From Prochlorococcus sp. MIT 1300 (GTDB lineage: Bacteria; Cyanobacteriota; Cyanobacteriia; PCC-6307; Cyanobiaceae): 64,000 bases of DNA. The notes below the pieces were generated by a model. The model was not told where the DNA came from. It did not search any database and was given only the letters and a program-made list of their open reading frames with translations. Below, piece by piece: positions 58,092-64,000 of the stretch. Numbering within the stretch: position 1 is the stretch's first letter; the number at the start of each line of letters is the position of its first letter. Position numbers and translations under genes: made by a program. Where the stretch lies: contig NZ_CP139302.1 in the NCBI RefSeq assembly GCF_034092375.1, positions 620,001 through 684,000 on the forward strand, in the 5' to 3' direction.

Positions 58092-58367
58092 ATGGTCGCT
58101 GAAATTGAGAGAGCATTACCAACTCCAACTGGATGGTTAATTCACCCTGAAAGGAAGCGGGTGCTCTTTTTCATTCGTGACACCAAATCCGTAGCAAGAA
58201 ACCCTCAGGTAATAACTCAACTTTGGTATTCCACTAAAGACGGTGTACCTACACACATCAAGGACACTAGATCGATGGAACCAGAAGATGCTGTAAAAAC
58301 TTGGAATAAGTTGCTGAATAACGGTTGGGAATTGGTAGAGCATCAAATCAATGAAGATGCTGCTTAG
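58092..58367 (+). CDS. DUF1651-family protein (91 aa)
   Basis: Reads TPTGWLIHPERKRVLFFIRD, then THIKDTRSMEPEDAVKTWNK and LLNNGWELVEHQ. The W-x-V/I-x-P opening, the FxRD motif, and the final W-x-x-L-x-x-x-G-W match DUF1651, a family common and multicopy in marine Prochlorococcus and Synechococcus and concentrated in islands. Function unknown. Confidence 0.75.
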   Translation: MVAEIERALPTPTGWLIHPERKRVLFFIRDTKSVARNPQVITQLWYSTKDGVPTHIKDTRSMEPEDAVKTWNKLLNNGWELVEHQINEDAA

Positions 58368-58533
58368 CTAAATTTTTACAACGGCACTATTATGCAACCT
58401 CTGAAGAAACTAAATACATTAGAAACATTGATCTTATACATATAGCATTTATATCTAATTTATAGCCTTAAATAAATAGTTTTAAATATAGATATCGTCA
58501 TTTCTCTCATGCCTCAAACGGGGTAATAAGACC

Positions 58534-59001
58534 TCAATATCTATCGATTTTTGGACAATCCCTAGAAACTCGCCAAAACCCTTCTGCGGCATATAAAAGA
58601 TCTATATCATCGCGTAAATATTGCTTTTCTCCATACCAAAGACTACTTCCTAATCCCACTATCAATACAGTCTTTTTGCCTTTAACTGATTTGGCATTCT
58701 TATGCCCTCTAAGGGGCTCCTTATCTACAAATAGCAGAACTGATCCAGTAGTACTTTTACCCACCATGTCTTCTCGAGGAGTCGACCACCAAGTTGTTGC
58801 ATATCCTTGATATTGACCGTGAGAAAAAGACCTTACCTTATTCCCCTTATAGAACAATGTACCCTTCCATTCAGGGCTGGCTTTCATCGATGTATCATGG
58901 AAGCGTATTACCGCATCAGAGCTTCTTTCGCTACGCCATTCACACCCAATGGCAGGGTAAGAAAACAGAAGAGCAGTCAAAAGTAATGATCGACAGATCA
59001 T
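58534..59001 (-). CDS. Exported hypothetical protein (155 aa)
   Basis: The first 19 residues (MICRSLLLTALLFSYPAIG) form a signal peptide with cleavage near C20. The mature part is beta-rich (DAVIRFHDTSMKASPEWKGT, LFYKGNKVRSFSHGQYQGYA, KKTVLIVGLGSSLWYGEKQY). Two cysteines (near the start and in SRDCPKID) could bridge. No family is recognised. It is divergent from the 118-aa membrane gene. Confidence 0.6.
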   Translation of the reverse strand: MICRSLLLTALLFSYPAIGCEWRSERSSDAVIRFHDTSMKASPEWKGTLFYKGNKVRSFSHGQYQGYATTWWSTPREDMVGKSTTGSVLLFVDKEPLRGHKNAKSVKGKKTVLIVGLGSSLWYGEKQYLRDDIDLLYAAEGFWRVSRDCPKIDRY

Positions 59002-59107
59002 ATTAGAAATAGTTTTAGAGCAGCCTAAAAGGCAATATCCTGATCATAAATCTGAGAGGGTCCAGCAATATGTATATACTGCTAGAATATTGAATATAGT
59101 TCTGACC

Positions 59108-59464
59108 ATGCTAAGTAACAACGATTTCAACACAAAGAATCTTTCCGACCAATTTAAAAAGCATATTGAATTAACTAAAAAGAAGAAAGGAGTATACCTC
59201 TTATCTACAATATCTCTAACACTTAGCACGGCGTTATTTCTATGGGGTTTCCAGCAAATATTAATGAATATTTTGTATCTAGTAAACCTCTCATTTTTCT
59301 CTTTGATCTTCCGAGATGCTTGGTCAGTTAAAAATAAAAATATTATTCCAATTATTGCTATTACTATAAGCATACTCTTAACTTCAAGCACTTTAATTGA
59401 TATTTTAAAAGCGCTTGATGCATTTACATCTCTAGGAAGTACTCTTCAGGATATGTTTGATTAA
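59108..59464 (+). CDS. Small membrane protein, paralogue 1 (118 aa)
   Basis: A cytoplasmic start (MLSNNDFNTKNLSDQFKKHI), then three hydrophobic segments (LLSTISLTLSTALFLWGFQQ, ILYLVNLSFFSLIFRDAW, IIPIIAITISILLTSSTLID). The central part resembles the protein at 59962-60420, including a charged turn between two helices. Function unknown. A TTG at 59090 could extend it by six residues. Confidence 0.55.
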   Translation: MLSNNDFNTKNLSDQFKKHIELTKKKKGVYLLSTISLTLSTALFLWGFQQILMNILYLVNLSFFSLIFRDAWSVKNKNIIPIIAITISILLTSSTLIDILKALDAFTSLGSTLQDMFD

Positions 59465-59631
59465 ATTATCTCCAAGTTACTAATTATAAATTTAAAAAGA
59501 AAAGCAAAGTATCAAAATACCTCATAGAGTTATGCCTTAAAGATCTAGTAGTTGATTTTATTTGCCAGAAAATCAACCTAATCAACATACTTCTTTCATC
59601 GTTGTTTCTCCTAAGTCCAACCAAGTCTTAC

Positions 59632-59644
59632 ACGGAGAGGGTGT
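59632..59644 (-). other. tRNA-Ser-derived attachment core, copy 1
   Basis: The 13 bases ACGGAGAGGGTGT on the plus strand read CACCCTCTCCGT on the minus strand, the T-arm/acceptor end of tRNA-Ser(CGA). Twelve bases match the tRNA copy and 13 match copy 2. The flanks differ, as expected for integration scars. Confidence 0.65.
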
Positions 59645-59961
59645 CCGTTAATTAGGGCCTAAATGGCACTTCCTGGAACCAACTTTGGGTTATTTTTTGG
59701 TTTGTTTCCTAGCATTTTCCCTAGCACCTAAACGGGAACTCATGAGACTTCATTTCAGGTCTTCCCAAATTTCCCCATGGAGGAGTAGGGCTGAAGAACG
59801 ACACCCTCACACACGTTTTTTGTCATGAGTGCCGCCAAATAAGGGCAACTTTTTTATACTTTATCACCAAAAATCTCTGGAAACTAAAGAGAGTTTATCT
59901 ACTCTGTGAAAGTGAGTGGCTACCTTCAAAGGATGGATTGAATCGAGAAAACAGTTTTTTC

Positions 59962-60420
59962 TTACAAAGAATATATCCATAAATTAATAACTATACTGAA
60001 GAGCACGAGGACTAAAGGGACATAATTATCCTTTCTAATCTTAAGAGTCTCTCTAGTTATTAGTGATAAGAAAATAATATTTATTAGATCTATTTTTGTA
60101 TAATAAAATTCATCTCCAATAAACAACAAACGATATACCATTATTAGACTTATGATCACAGATATAGATGAAGATATCGACCTGAGGTCCTTCCTTTTAA
60201 GACTCTTTAAAAAGTCATTCCAAAGAGTAGGCAATTCTTTCTTGTTCGTTTTTAACTTTGATCCTTCAAACTTTTCCATCTGCTCTGACTGACACCCTGC
60301 TGCCAAACCACAAAAAACAACAGGCGACCATGAAAAACCTGTTATGTCATATCCTAGGAACATTCCCAAGAAATCTACTAATGCTACTAAATAAACAATG
60401 TAACCGATTAAATTGAACAT
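59962..60420 (-). CDS. Small membrane protein, paralogue 2 (152 aa)
   Basis: Two N-terminal helices (MFNLIGYIVYLVALVDFLGM and a second near ITGFSWSPVVFCGLAAG), a charged linker (KFEGSKLKTNKKELPTLWND), then helices resembling paralogue 1 (LINIIFLSLITRETLKIRKD here, LVNLSFFSLIFRDAWSVKNK there). It is the only gene in candidate unit 1. Function unknown. Confidence 0.6.
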   Translation of the reverse strand: MFNLIGYIVYLVALVDFLGMFLGYDITGFSWSPVVFCGLAAGCQSEQMEKFEGSKLKTNKKELPTLWNDFLKSLKRKDLRSISSSISVIISLIMVYRLLFIGDEFYYTKIDLINIIFLSLITRETLKIRKDNYVPLVLVLFSIVINLWIYSL

Positions 60421-60672
60421 GGTTCAGATGCATTCATTGGTATCCTAATCGAAAATATTAGAATTAATAACATTGTTAACTAAAAAGAGATCCAAAACTC
60501 TTACGCCTGAAAAATTACATCAAAAAAGCAAGCAAGAATTCTCTAACATTTTCCCTAACACCAAATTGGAACCTACTGATCCTTTCTGGAACTAACTAAG
60601 AGTAAAAATCTCCTGAATTCGCCAAATTGCAGCAATGATGGGACTTCCTGGAACGTCAGGATACTTACAAAA

Positions 60673-60685
60673 ACGGAGAGGGTGT
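60673..60685 (-). other. tRNA-Ser-derived attachment core, copy 2
   Basis: The second isolated copy of ACGGAGAGGGTGT, in the same orientation as the tRNA. It is the shared boundary of candidate units 1 and 2. Nearby, TTTTCCGCCAACGCTTCCGC (60751 onward) is an arm-like sequence about 65 bases inside unit 2, the same distance as the arm at 59709 in unit 1. Confidence 0.65.
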
Positions 60686-60978
60686 GCTCCGACTTGCACC
60701 TAGCAAAGCAGGTATAGACACATATAAGCAGGTGATTCAGAAAAATCGACTTTTCCGCCAACGCTTCCGCTAACAGGGAGTCAACCCTATAAGTTCAATT
60801 TATTTAGATCAAATAAAACAATTACGTGGACAATATATGGTATACCTAATTGTAATAATTACTAGGTGAATAAAACAGTCAAGGATTTATTTAAGGTTGT
60901 TGCTCCAATTATAGTTGTTGGTGGATCTATTAGACCTGCTTGAATGAGTTTGTAAGGAAATACCAAATACTTCTTCAA

Positions 60979-60991
60979 ATACCCTACCATT
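60979..60991 (+). repeat. ATACCCTACC repeat, left copy
   Basis: ATACCCTACCATT here is identical over 13 bases to 63006-63018 near the other end of the unit. It may be a recombinase arm site or a regulator site. Confidence 0.55.
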
Positions 60992-61055
60992 AATTTTACA
61001 ATCAGTACAACCAAGTTCCAACGTTGTAATTTACTTGCATTTCATTACTATAACT

Positions 61056-61253
61056 CTACTTAAATCTCTTCAATATATTTTCGATCTATTTATTAACATC
61101 AGATTCCAATCAGACAATGATCAGAGTTCCAAGTCATATTGATTTTTGAAATGTTACGGCATTCATCCAGTTATAAATAGTGCCTTTTGAAACCTCAATT
61201 ATGTTCGCTACTTCTGGAAGGCGTATAAAACGATGCGCGATGGACTTGGGCAT
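61056..61253 (-). pseudogene. AlpA-family regulator with three in-frame stops
   Basis: The first 39 codons read MPKSIAHRFIRLPEVANIIE and VSKGTIYNWMNAVTFQKSI, the winged-helix start of AlpA/excisionase-type DNA-binding proteins. After a TGA the same frame continues LGTLIIV, a second TGA, LESDVNK, a TAG, then IENILKRFK and a final stop, which matches the rest of the family (LG-x-x-x-I-x-W-LES-D-V-N-x-W-I-E). The second and third stops sit where Trp is expected (TGG to TGA or TAG) and the first where Lys/Arg is expected. AGGAGG lies upstream at 61275-61280. Confidence 0.7.
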
Positions 61254-61292
61254 AGTGCTCAGAAGAGAAACAACCCTCCTATTGCAACTCAA

Positions 61293-61451
61293 CTAATAAA
61301 GGGCAATTAAAATTGACTGAATTTTAGATATAACTAGCAGAACAAATAAACCTTCTCCGAAGAGTAACCAAGTAATCGTGGAGTTGCTGAGTCCGAACCT
61401 TCTATAACGAGCAATCGTGGCATCATGGACCCTTCGGATACTTGAAAGCAT
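61293..61451 (-). CDS. Small membrane protein (52 aa) of the compact operon
   Basis: MLSSIRRVHDATIARYRRFG and then LSNSTITWLLFGEGLFVLLV with ISKIQSILIALY. It has a basic start and one membrane helix. The ATG directly follows the stop of the 110-aa gene (TAAATG), and the gene ends 12 bases before the AGGAGG of the AlpA remnant. The tight junctions support a real gene. Confidence 0.5.
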   Translation of the reverse strand: MLSSIRRVHDATIARYRRFGLSNSTITWLLFGEGLFVLLVISKIQSILIALY

Positions 61452-61784
61452 TTATTTCGCTCCCATCACTTTGATTTGATTTCCAGCATCGCTTAATTTC
61501 ATCCACCTTTTTTTATCCTCATCAGTAAAGGTCTCTAGCCTTCTTGCATACACGGCATCTGCATTTAAGTCTTCGATCATTTCATAACCAAAGAAGTCCA
61601 ATAACTCTTCCTGACTGTTAAAGCAGCGATCACTCCACTCATAATTGTTATTCCCCTTCGCATTTTCATACTCATAGCACTCATAGAAATAATCAGTCCT
61701 ATAACGCTCTACTAACGCAAACTCCTTTTGCTCTTCATCTGGGAGTTTGTCGTATACGCTCCAACCAATTATCAAGACTGGCAT
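61452..61784 (-). CDS. Hypothetical protein (110 aa) of the compact operon
   Basis: Starts MPVLIIGWSVYDKLPDEEQK. An acidic, aromatic-rich protein (YRTDYFYECYEYENAKGNNN, SQEELLDFFGYEMIEDLNAD, TDEDKKRWMKLSDAGNQIKV). The frame is open 50 codons further upstream, but that region codes another protein in a different frame (61784-61939), so the start is the ATG at 61784 in a TAATG junction. No family is recognised. Confidence 0.65.
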   Translation of the reverse strand: MPVLIIGWSVYDKLPDEEQKEFALVERYRTDYFYECYEYENAKGNNNYEWSDRCFNSQEELLDFFGYEMIEDLNADAVYARRLETFTDEDKKRWMKLSDAGNQIKVMGAK

Positions 61785-61939
61785 TACTTGTTGAGTTGAG
61801 AGCGAAGGACTAACTGACGCTTTAGTTTTACGCTCTCGTCTTTTAGTTCTTCCATCTCCTTCTGATACTTGTCGATCAAATCCAGAGTCCACTTCCATTT
61901 CTTCTCTTTGCAGTGTGCTCTTGCTGCGTCCCAATCCAT
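61784..61939 (-). CDS. Small helical protein (51 aa) of the compact operon
   Basis: MDWDAARAHCKEKKWKWTLD, then LIDKYQKEMEELKDESVKLK and RQLVLRSQLNK. A single amphipathic or coiled-coil-like helix dominates the second half. It overlaps the next start by one base (TAATG). A longer frame on the same DNA in another phase (61785-61934) is a shadow. Confidence 0.65.
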   Translation of the reverse strand: MDWDAARAHCKEKKWKWTLDLIDKYQKEMEELKDESVKLKRQLVLRSQLNK

Positions 61940-61955
61940 ATTGAAAGCCTCATTA

Positions 61956-62267
61956 TCAATTGAGTCCTCTTGTCTTTTCTAGCAGAGTCTTATTCATGTC
62001 AACAGAACACTTCATGATCATGAGTGGATAGATAGTGCCTTCTTTGTATTGCATATATGCCTCTTCACACATCGTTTGCCTAATTCCTACCCACTCTTCA
62101 AAAGTTTTGGATTTCAGTTCCTGCTTCAACTTTTTATCTGACTGAACAAGTTTGCTGAAAGCACATTCACGCATCGCGTAGGTATTTCCTTCGTTGCAAT
62201 ACCCCTCTTTCTCTTGTGCCAATACAGGTAAAGGGATGAGTAATAGCAATAGAAGGAAGGATCTCAT
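61956..62267 (-). CDS. LprI/DUF1311-like exported protein (103 aa)
   Basis: The signal peptide is MRSFLLLLLLIPLPVLA. The mature part has four cysteines in the LprI pattern (GYCNEGNTYAMRECAFSKLV, WVGIRQTMCEEAYMQ, MIMKCSVDMNKTLL) with the helical spacing of DUF1311. LprI proteins inhibit lysozyme in Mycobacterium. Here the role is open. The ATG directly follows the stop of the preceding gene (TAAATG). Confidence 0.65.
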   Translation of the reverse strand: MRSFLLLLLLIPLPVLAQEKEGYCNEGNTYAMRECAFSKLVQSDKKLKQELKSKTFEEWVGIRQTMCEEAYMQYKEGTIYPLMIMKCSVDMNKTLLEKTRGLN

Positions 62268-62477
62268 TTACTCCTGATCATTCATTAAATAAAGCACCTC
62301 TAAATCTTGTCTTGAGTCGGCGACCTTCCTTCTTAAAAAGGTCAAGGCATCTCCATCGATTTGCGATTCAGCAATCATCGCTTCTGACTGGTCAATGGCA
62401 TGCTCCAAATTCTTGATTTTAAGTTGTCTAATTTCCTTATCTTTCTTGCACTGCTCAAGTGTGTAGGAATCAATCAT
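62268..62477 (-). CDS. Small coiled-coil protein (69 aa) of the compact operon
   Basis: MIDSYTLEQCKKDKEIRQLK, IKNLEHAIDQSEAMIAESQI, then DGDALTFLRRKVADSRQDLE with VLYLMNDQE. A long helix with heptad-like leucines. The start overlaps the stop of the small membrane gene as ATGA. The same frame stays open upstream to 62600, but those codons are a shadow of that membrane gene. Confidence 0.6.
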   Translation of the reverse strand: MIDSYTLEQCKKDKEIRQLKIKNLEHAIDQSEAMIAESQIDGDALTFLRRKVADSRQDLEVLYLMNDQE

Positions 62478-62590
62478 CTTCTGTCTCGGCCCTTGGTGAA
62501 GACCCTTGTAATCACAATATTCATCACCACAAAGAAAATCACCGATCCAATCGTGGGAGCAAAGATAAACAGTGCATCGGAATAGTGCAT
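62474..62590 (-). CDS. Small membrane peptide (38 aa) of the compact operon
   Basis: MHYSDALFIFAPTIGSVIFF, VVMNIVITRVFTKGRDRR: one membrane helix with a basic cytoplasmic end. It is coupled to the coiled-coil gene by an ATGA overlap. The pairing of a membrane peptide with a small coiled-coil protein recalls phage lysis accessory genes, but no similarity was established. Confidence 0.55.
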   Translation of the reverse strand: MHYSDALFIFAPTIGSVIFFVVMNIVITRVFTKGRDRR

Positions 62591-62593
62591 CGC

Positions 62594-62713
62594 TTACCAA
62601 TCTGGATAGGCAAAATCATCTCCAACAGGTTCCTCATAAAAATCACCTGCTTTGATTCCCCTTTGGTAAGACGAAAGGAATGAAAGGAAATGGCGAGTCA
62701 TTTCTTTGCTCAT
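62594..62713 (-). CDS. Small protein (39 aa) of the compact operon
   Basis: MSKEMTRHFLSFLSSYQRGI, KAGDFYEEPVGDDFAYPDW: acidic C-terminus with aromatic residues. The start overlaps the upstream stop (ATGA) with AGGAGA just before it, and the stop is 3 bases before the next ATG. Confidence 0.6.
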   Translation of the reverse strand: MSKEMTRHFLSFLSSYQRGIKAGDFYEEPVGDDFAYPDW

Positions 62714-62895
62714 TCTCCTGCTACCTCTCTTAAACGATAGAAAGTTTCCTCGCACCTCACAACGACACCTTTGTATTCAGGTGGAAACGCTTTCATCCAA
62801 GTGGGGATTCCCATAGTCACGGGGAATCCTCCCTTGATATGGAAGACAACCTCTTTCTTCTTTTCGTCCAAGAAGTGTGGGGGAAGGTTCACCAT
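62710..62895 (-). CDS. Small protein (61 aa) of the compact operon
   Basis: MVNLPPHFLDEKKKEVVFHI, KGGFPVTMGIPTWMKAFPPE, then YKGVVVRCEETFYRLREVAG with a final E: a compact beta-rich protein. It begins 7 bases inside the end of the 37-aa gene and ends in an ATGA overlap. No family is recognised. Confidence 0.6.
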   Translation of the reverse strand: MVNLPPHFLDEKKKEVVFHIKGGFPVTMGIPTWMKAFPPEYKGVVVRCEETFYRLREVAGE

Positions 62896-63002
62896 TCCAA
62901 CACTTTCTTATAAGGATGTTTTTTCATTTCACCAAAGATATACTCGTATAAACAACATTGAATGAAAGAATTAAACGCTTCTAAAAATACCCTATCAGAC
63001 AC
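62889..63002 (-). CDS. First gene of the compact operon (37 aa), GTG start
   Basis: MSDRVFLEAFNSFIQCCLYE, YIFGEMKKHPYKKVLEW: a helical, aromatic-rich small protein. It overlaps the next gene by 7 bases. One ATACCCTA-type repeat covers its first codons and two more lie just upstream, suggesting that the operon promoter and operator are at about 63003-63060. Confidence 0.5.
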   Translation of the reverse strand: MSDRVFLEAFNSFIQCCLYEYIFGEMKKHPYKKVLEW

Positions 63003-63037
63003 TTTATACCCTACCATTCCAGTCAAAATACCCTACC
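62987..63037 (+). promoter_or_regulatory. Three ATACCCTA(C/T)C direct repeats at the operon start
   Basis: Copies begin at 62987 (ending TATC), 63006 and 63028, spaced 19 and 22 bases, about two helical turns. They lie at the 5' end of the ten-gene operon and 110-165 bases inside the tRNA 3' end. They may be operator iterons or recombinase arm sites. Confidence 0.5.
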
Positions 63038-63150
63038 GTTTAAATTGCATTGCGTTGCCTTTGTGTGCATATGTCTGAAAGGTAGACCGCTGAAATCGAC
63101 TACAGAACTCCAGTTTGAGACCCTGTATTCCCGTGTGAATGAGTTTGGTA

Positions 63151-63235
63151 CGGAGAGGGTGGGATTCGAACCCACGGACGGTTTCCCGTCAAACGATTTC
63201 GAGTCGTTCGCTTTCGACCACTCAGCCACCTCTCC
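63151..63235 (-). tRNA. tRNA-Ser (anticodon CGA)
   Basis: On the minus strand it starts GGAGAGGTGGCTGAGTGGTC and ends CCTCTCC plus G. Anticodon stem AACGA/TCGTT with loop CTCGAAA (CGA), long variable arm, T-loop GTTCGAATC. CCA is not encoded. Its 3' end is the likely integration target of the units at 59632 and 60673. Confidence 0.96.
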
Positions 63236-63404
63236 AGAGCCTATAGACTAAGGTCGACTAATTATAAAGTTATATTATCGTAAAAATCAAATAATTACTC
63301 TTTGAGTATTCAAACTCAAAAAGAATAATAAATCACCCTTTGGGAACCAGGAAGATTTTAAATCTTCACTAAAAAATATCAGCTCGCTACAAATCAATTT
63401 ACTA

Positions 63405-64000
63405 TTATTTCCAGCCAAACTTAGCCATTAACTTCGTGGCTTTGGCATTCAAACTTCCTAACGCCTTTATCGATACTCCATCAGGAATGAAGTTCCCAAA
63501 CTTACGTACATATGGAGAGTTGCTAAAACCATTTAGAGGATGTTCAAATGTAGGTCCAGCTAGACCAGTGCTCCCATCAGGTGATGCTAGAAATTCAAGT
63601 AACTCAATAGCTTCAGCCTTGTTTTTTGCATACTTAGCTATACCGCCAGCGCTAACATTTACATGTGCGGGGTTGGGAGTAATGACCTTCACTTTTTTTG
63701 CCAAAGCCTTATCCTTTTCACCATTTATGCCTCCAAGCATTCTTGCAACATAATAATGATTAGTAATTCCTACTCCACAAATTCCTTGTGCTACTGCTCT
63801 TGTCAACGAAATATCTCCACCAAAGAAAGGTTCAGAAACATTGTTAATCATCCCTTTCAACCAAGACTTAGTTGACTGCTCTCCATATAGTGAAATTTGA
63901 TCTGCCACCAATGATTGGTTGTAAACACTATTTCTCTTTCTCAAGCAAACCTTACCTTTCAGACCAGGCTTTGCCAAATCAGCATAAGTATTAATCTTGT
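63405..64000 (-). CDS. futA: FutA/IdiA-type iron ABC transporter substrate-binding protein (5' end outside window)
   Basis: At least 198 residues of the C-terminal part. YADLAKPGLKGKVCLRKRNS, then VAQGICGVGITNHYYVARML (the tyrosine pair that binds ferric iron), KVITPNPAHVNVSAGGIAKY, EAIELLEFLASPDGSTGLAG and FEHPLNG. It captures Fe(III) in the periplasm for the Fut transporter. The frame continues past the window end, so the internal methionine at 63977 is not the start. Confidence 0.93.
   Translation of the reverse strand, partial: KINTYADLAKPGLKGKVCLRKRNSVYNQSLVADQISLYGEQSTKSWLKGMINNVSEPFFGGDISLTRAVAQGICGVGITNHYYVARMLGGINGEKDKALAKKVKVITPNPAHVNVSAGGIAKYAKNKAEAIELLEFLASPDGSTGLAGPTFEHPLNGFSNSPYVRKFGNFIPDGVSIKALGSLNAKATKLMAKFGWK

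Larger units (their letters stand above)
59632..60685. mobile_element. Candidate tRNA-Ser-linked non-autonomous unit 1 (about 1.05 kb)
   Basis: Bounded by two copies of ACGGAGAGGGTGT (59632-59644 and 60673-60685), which equal the 3' end of tRNA-Ser(CGA) in sense (minus) orientation. Inside each end are arm-like repeats: ACTTCCTGGAAC at 59668 and 60643, and CTARCATTTTCCCTARCACC at about 59709 and 60543. The only gene inside is the 152-aa membrane protein. No recombinase is visible. The gap 59465-59961 otherwise holds nothing that I can support. Confidence 0.6.
60673..63163. mobile_element. Candidate tRNA-Ser-linked unit 2 (about 2.5 kb) with compact operon
   Basis: Lies between core copy 2 and the 3' end of tRNA-Ser(CGA). 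It contains ten small minus-strand genes ending in a broken AlpA regulator. It carries four ATACCCTACC-type repeats, one near the left end (60979) and three near the right end (62987, 63006, 63028). No integrase gene is recognised. A 25-codon hydrophobic frame at 60866-60943 (GTG start) is noted, but it is too short to support. Confidence 0.6.

Noticed and set aside
59052-59062. GAGAGGGT as a fourth attachment core
   Set aside because: Only 8 bases match the tRNA end. The next bases differ and no arm-like repeats are at the expected distance.
60573-60761. 62-codon minus-strand frame across core copy 2
   Set aside because: It spans the tRNA-derived core and arm-like repeats. The product has no protein-like pattern and no ribosome-binding site.
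61785-61934. N-terminal extension of the 110-aa gene (MGRSKSTLQREEMEVDSGFD...)
   Set aside because: Low-complexity basic/acidic sequence in the wrong phase. The same DNA encodes a better protein (MDWDAARAHCKEKKWKW) ending exactly at the ATG of the 110-aa gene.
62478-62600. N-terminal extension of the coiled-coil gene, with many cysteines
   Set aside because: Shadow of the 38-aa membrane peptide gene in another frame. The ATGA overlap at 62474-62477 fixes the true boundary.
63023-63251. Frames on both strands over tRNA-Ser
   Set aside because: They are translations of the tRNA gene and its flank, not proteins.

Overview
The window reads as chromosome of a marine picocyanobacterium, most likely a Prochlorococcus of the AT-rich type. 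The evidence is the set of cyanobacterial hallmark genes (Ftn2/ARC6-like division factor, paired clpR-clpP3, DUF1517 and TIGR03792 families, pro-SodN with its maturation protease), very short intergenic spaces, frequent 4-base gene overlaps, a short type-II-like SRP RNA gene and a nickel rather than iron superoxide dismutase. Strain identity cannot be fixed from the sequence alone.

Positions 1 to about 47.4 kb are core genome. Thiamine genes (thiE end, thiS) are followed by larB, ispF, trmD, era, phoH, rpsP, ffh, the division gene ftn2, pdhA, a group 2 sigma factor, nnrDE, mnmA, lnt, an FKBP isomerase, the nickel-SOD module (sodN, sodX, nickel permease), trpC, lpd, an SPOUT methyltransferase, murA between two tRNA-Leu genes, argD, folC, a lumenal pentapeptide protein, an FAD oxidase, a CodA-like amidohydrolase, tRNA-His, miaB, a ddl-ftsQ-ftsZ division/wall cluster, SRP RNA, panB, hemW, a PIN-TRAM protein, clpR-clpP3, ilvC, cbiB and two exopolysaccharide genes.

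From about 47.5 kb to 63.2 kb the window is an accessory region. The first half carries a pair of paralogous unknown proteins, a DUF481 outer-membrane protein, TPR proteins, a PrsW-type membrane protease, a nine-repeat TPR protein fused to a GT61-like glycosyltransferase, a methyltransferase, an isolated rpmG, a TM2-like protein, a Yfr2-type small RNA and several unknown short genes. The second half is tied to tRNA-Ser(CGA) at 63151-63235. A 12-base piece of the tRNA 3' end recurs at 59632 and 60673 in the same orientation, with arm-like repeats inside each unit. This gives two tandem candidate integrated units of about 1.0 and 2.5 kb on the 3' side of the tRNA. The larger one contains a compact minus-strand operon of ten very small genes (37 to 110 codons, ATGA/TAATG junctions), most of which a length-filtered gene caller would miss or call in the wrong frame. 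The operon ends in an AlpA-family regulator broken by three in-frame stops. No recombinase is visible, so the units look non-autonomous or decaying. The right edge returns to conserved sequence with futA, an iron-binding ABC transporter protein.

A second theme is start codons. Two core genes, the SPOUT methyltransferase and ftsQ, have conserved N-termini that extend past every ATG/GTG/TTG. Both begin at an ATT placed 7-8 bases after GAGGT, in a TGAGGT that also holds the upstream gene's stop. cbiB shows a similar case with CTG.
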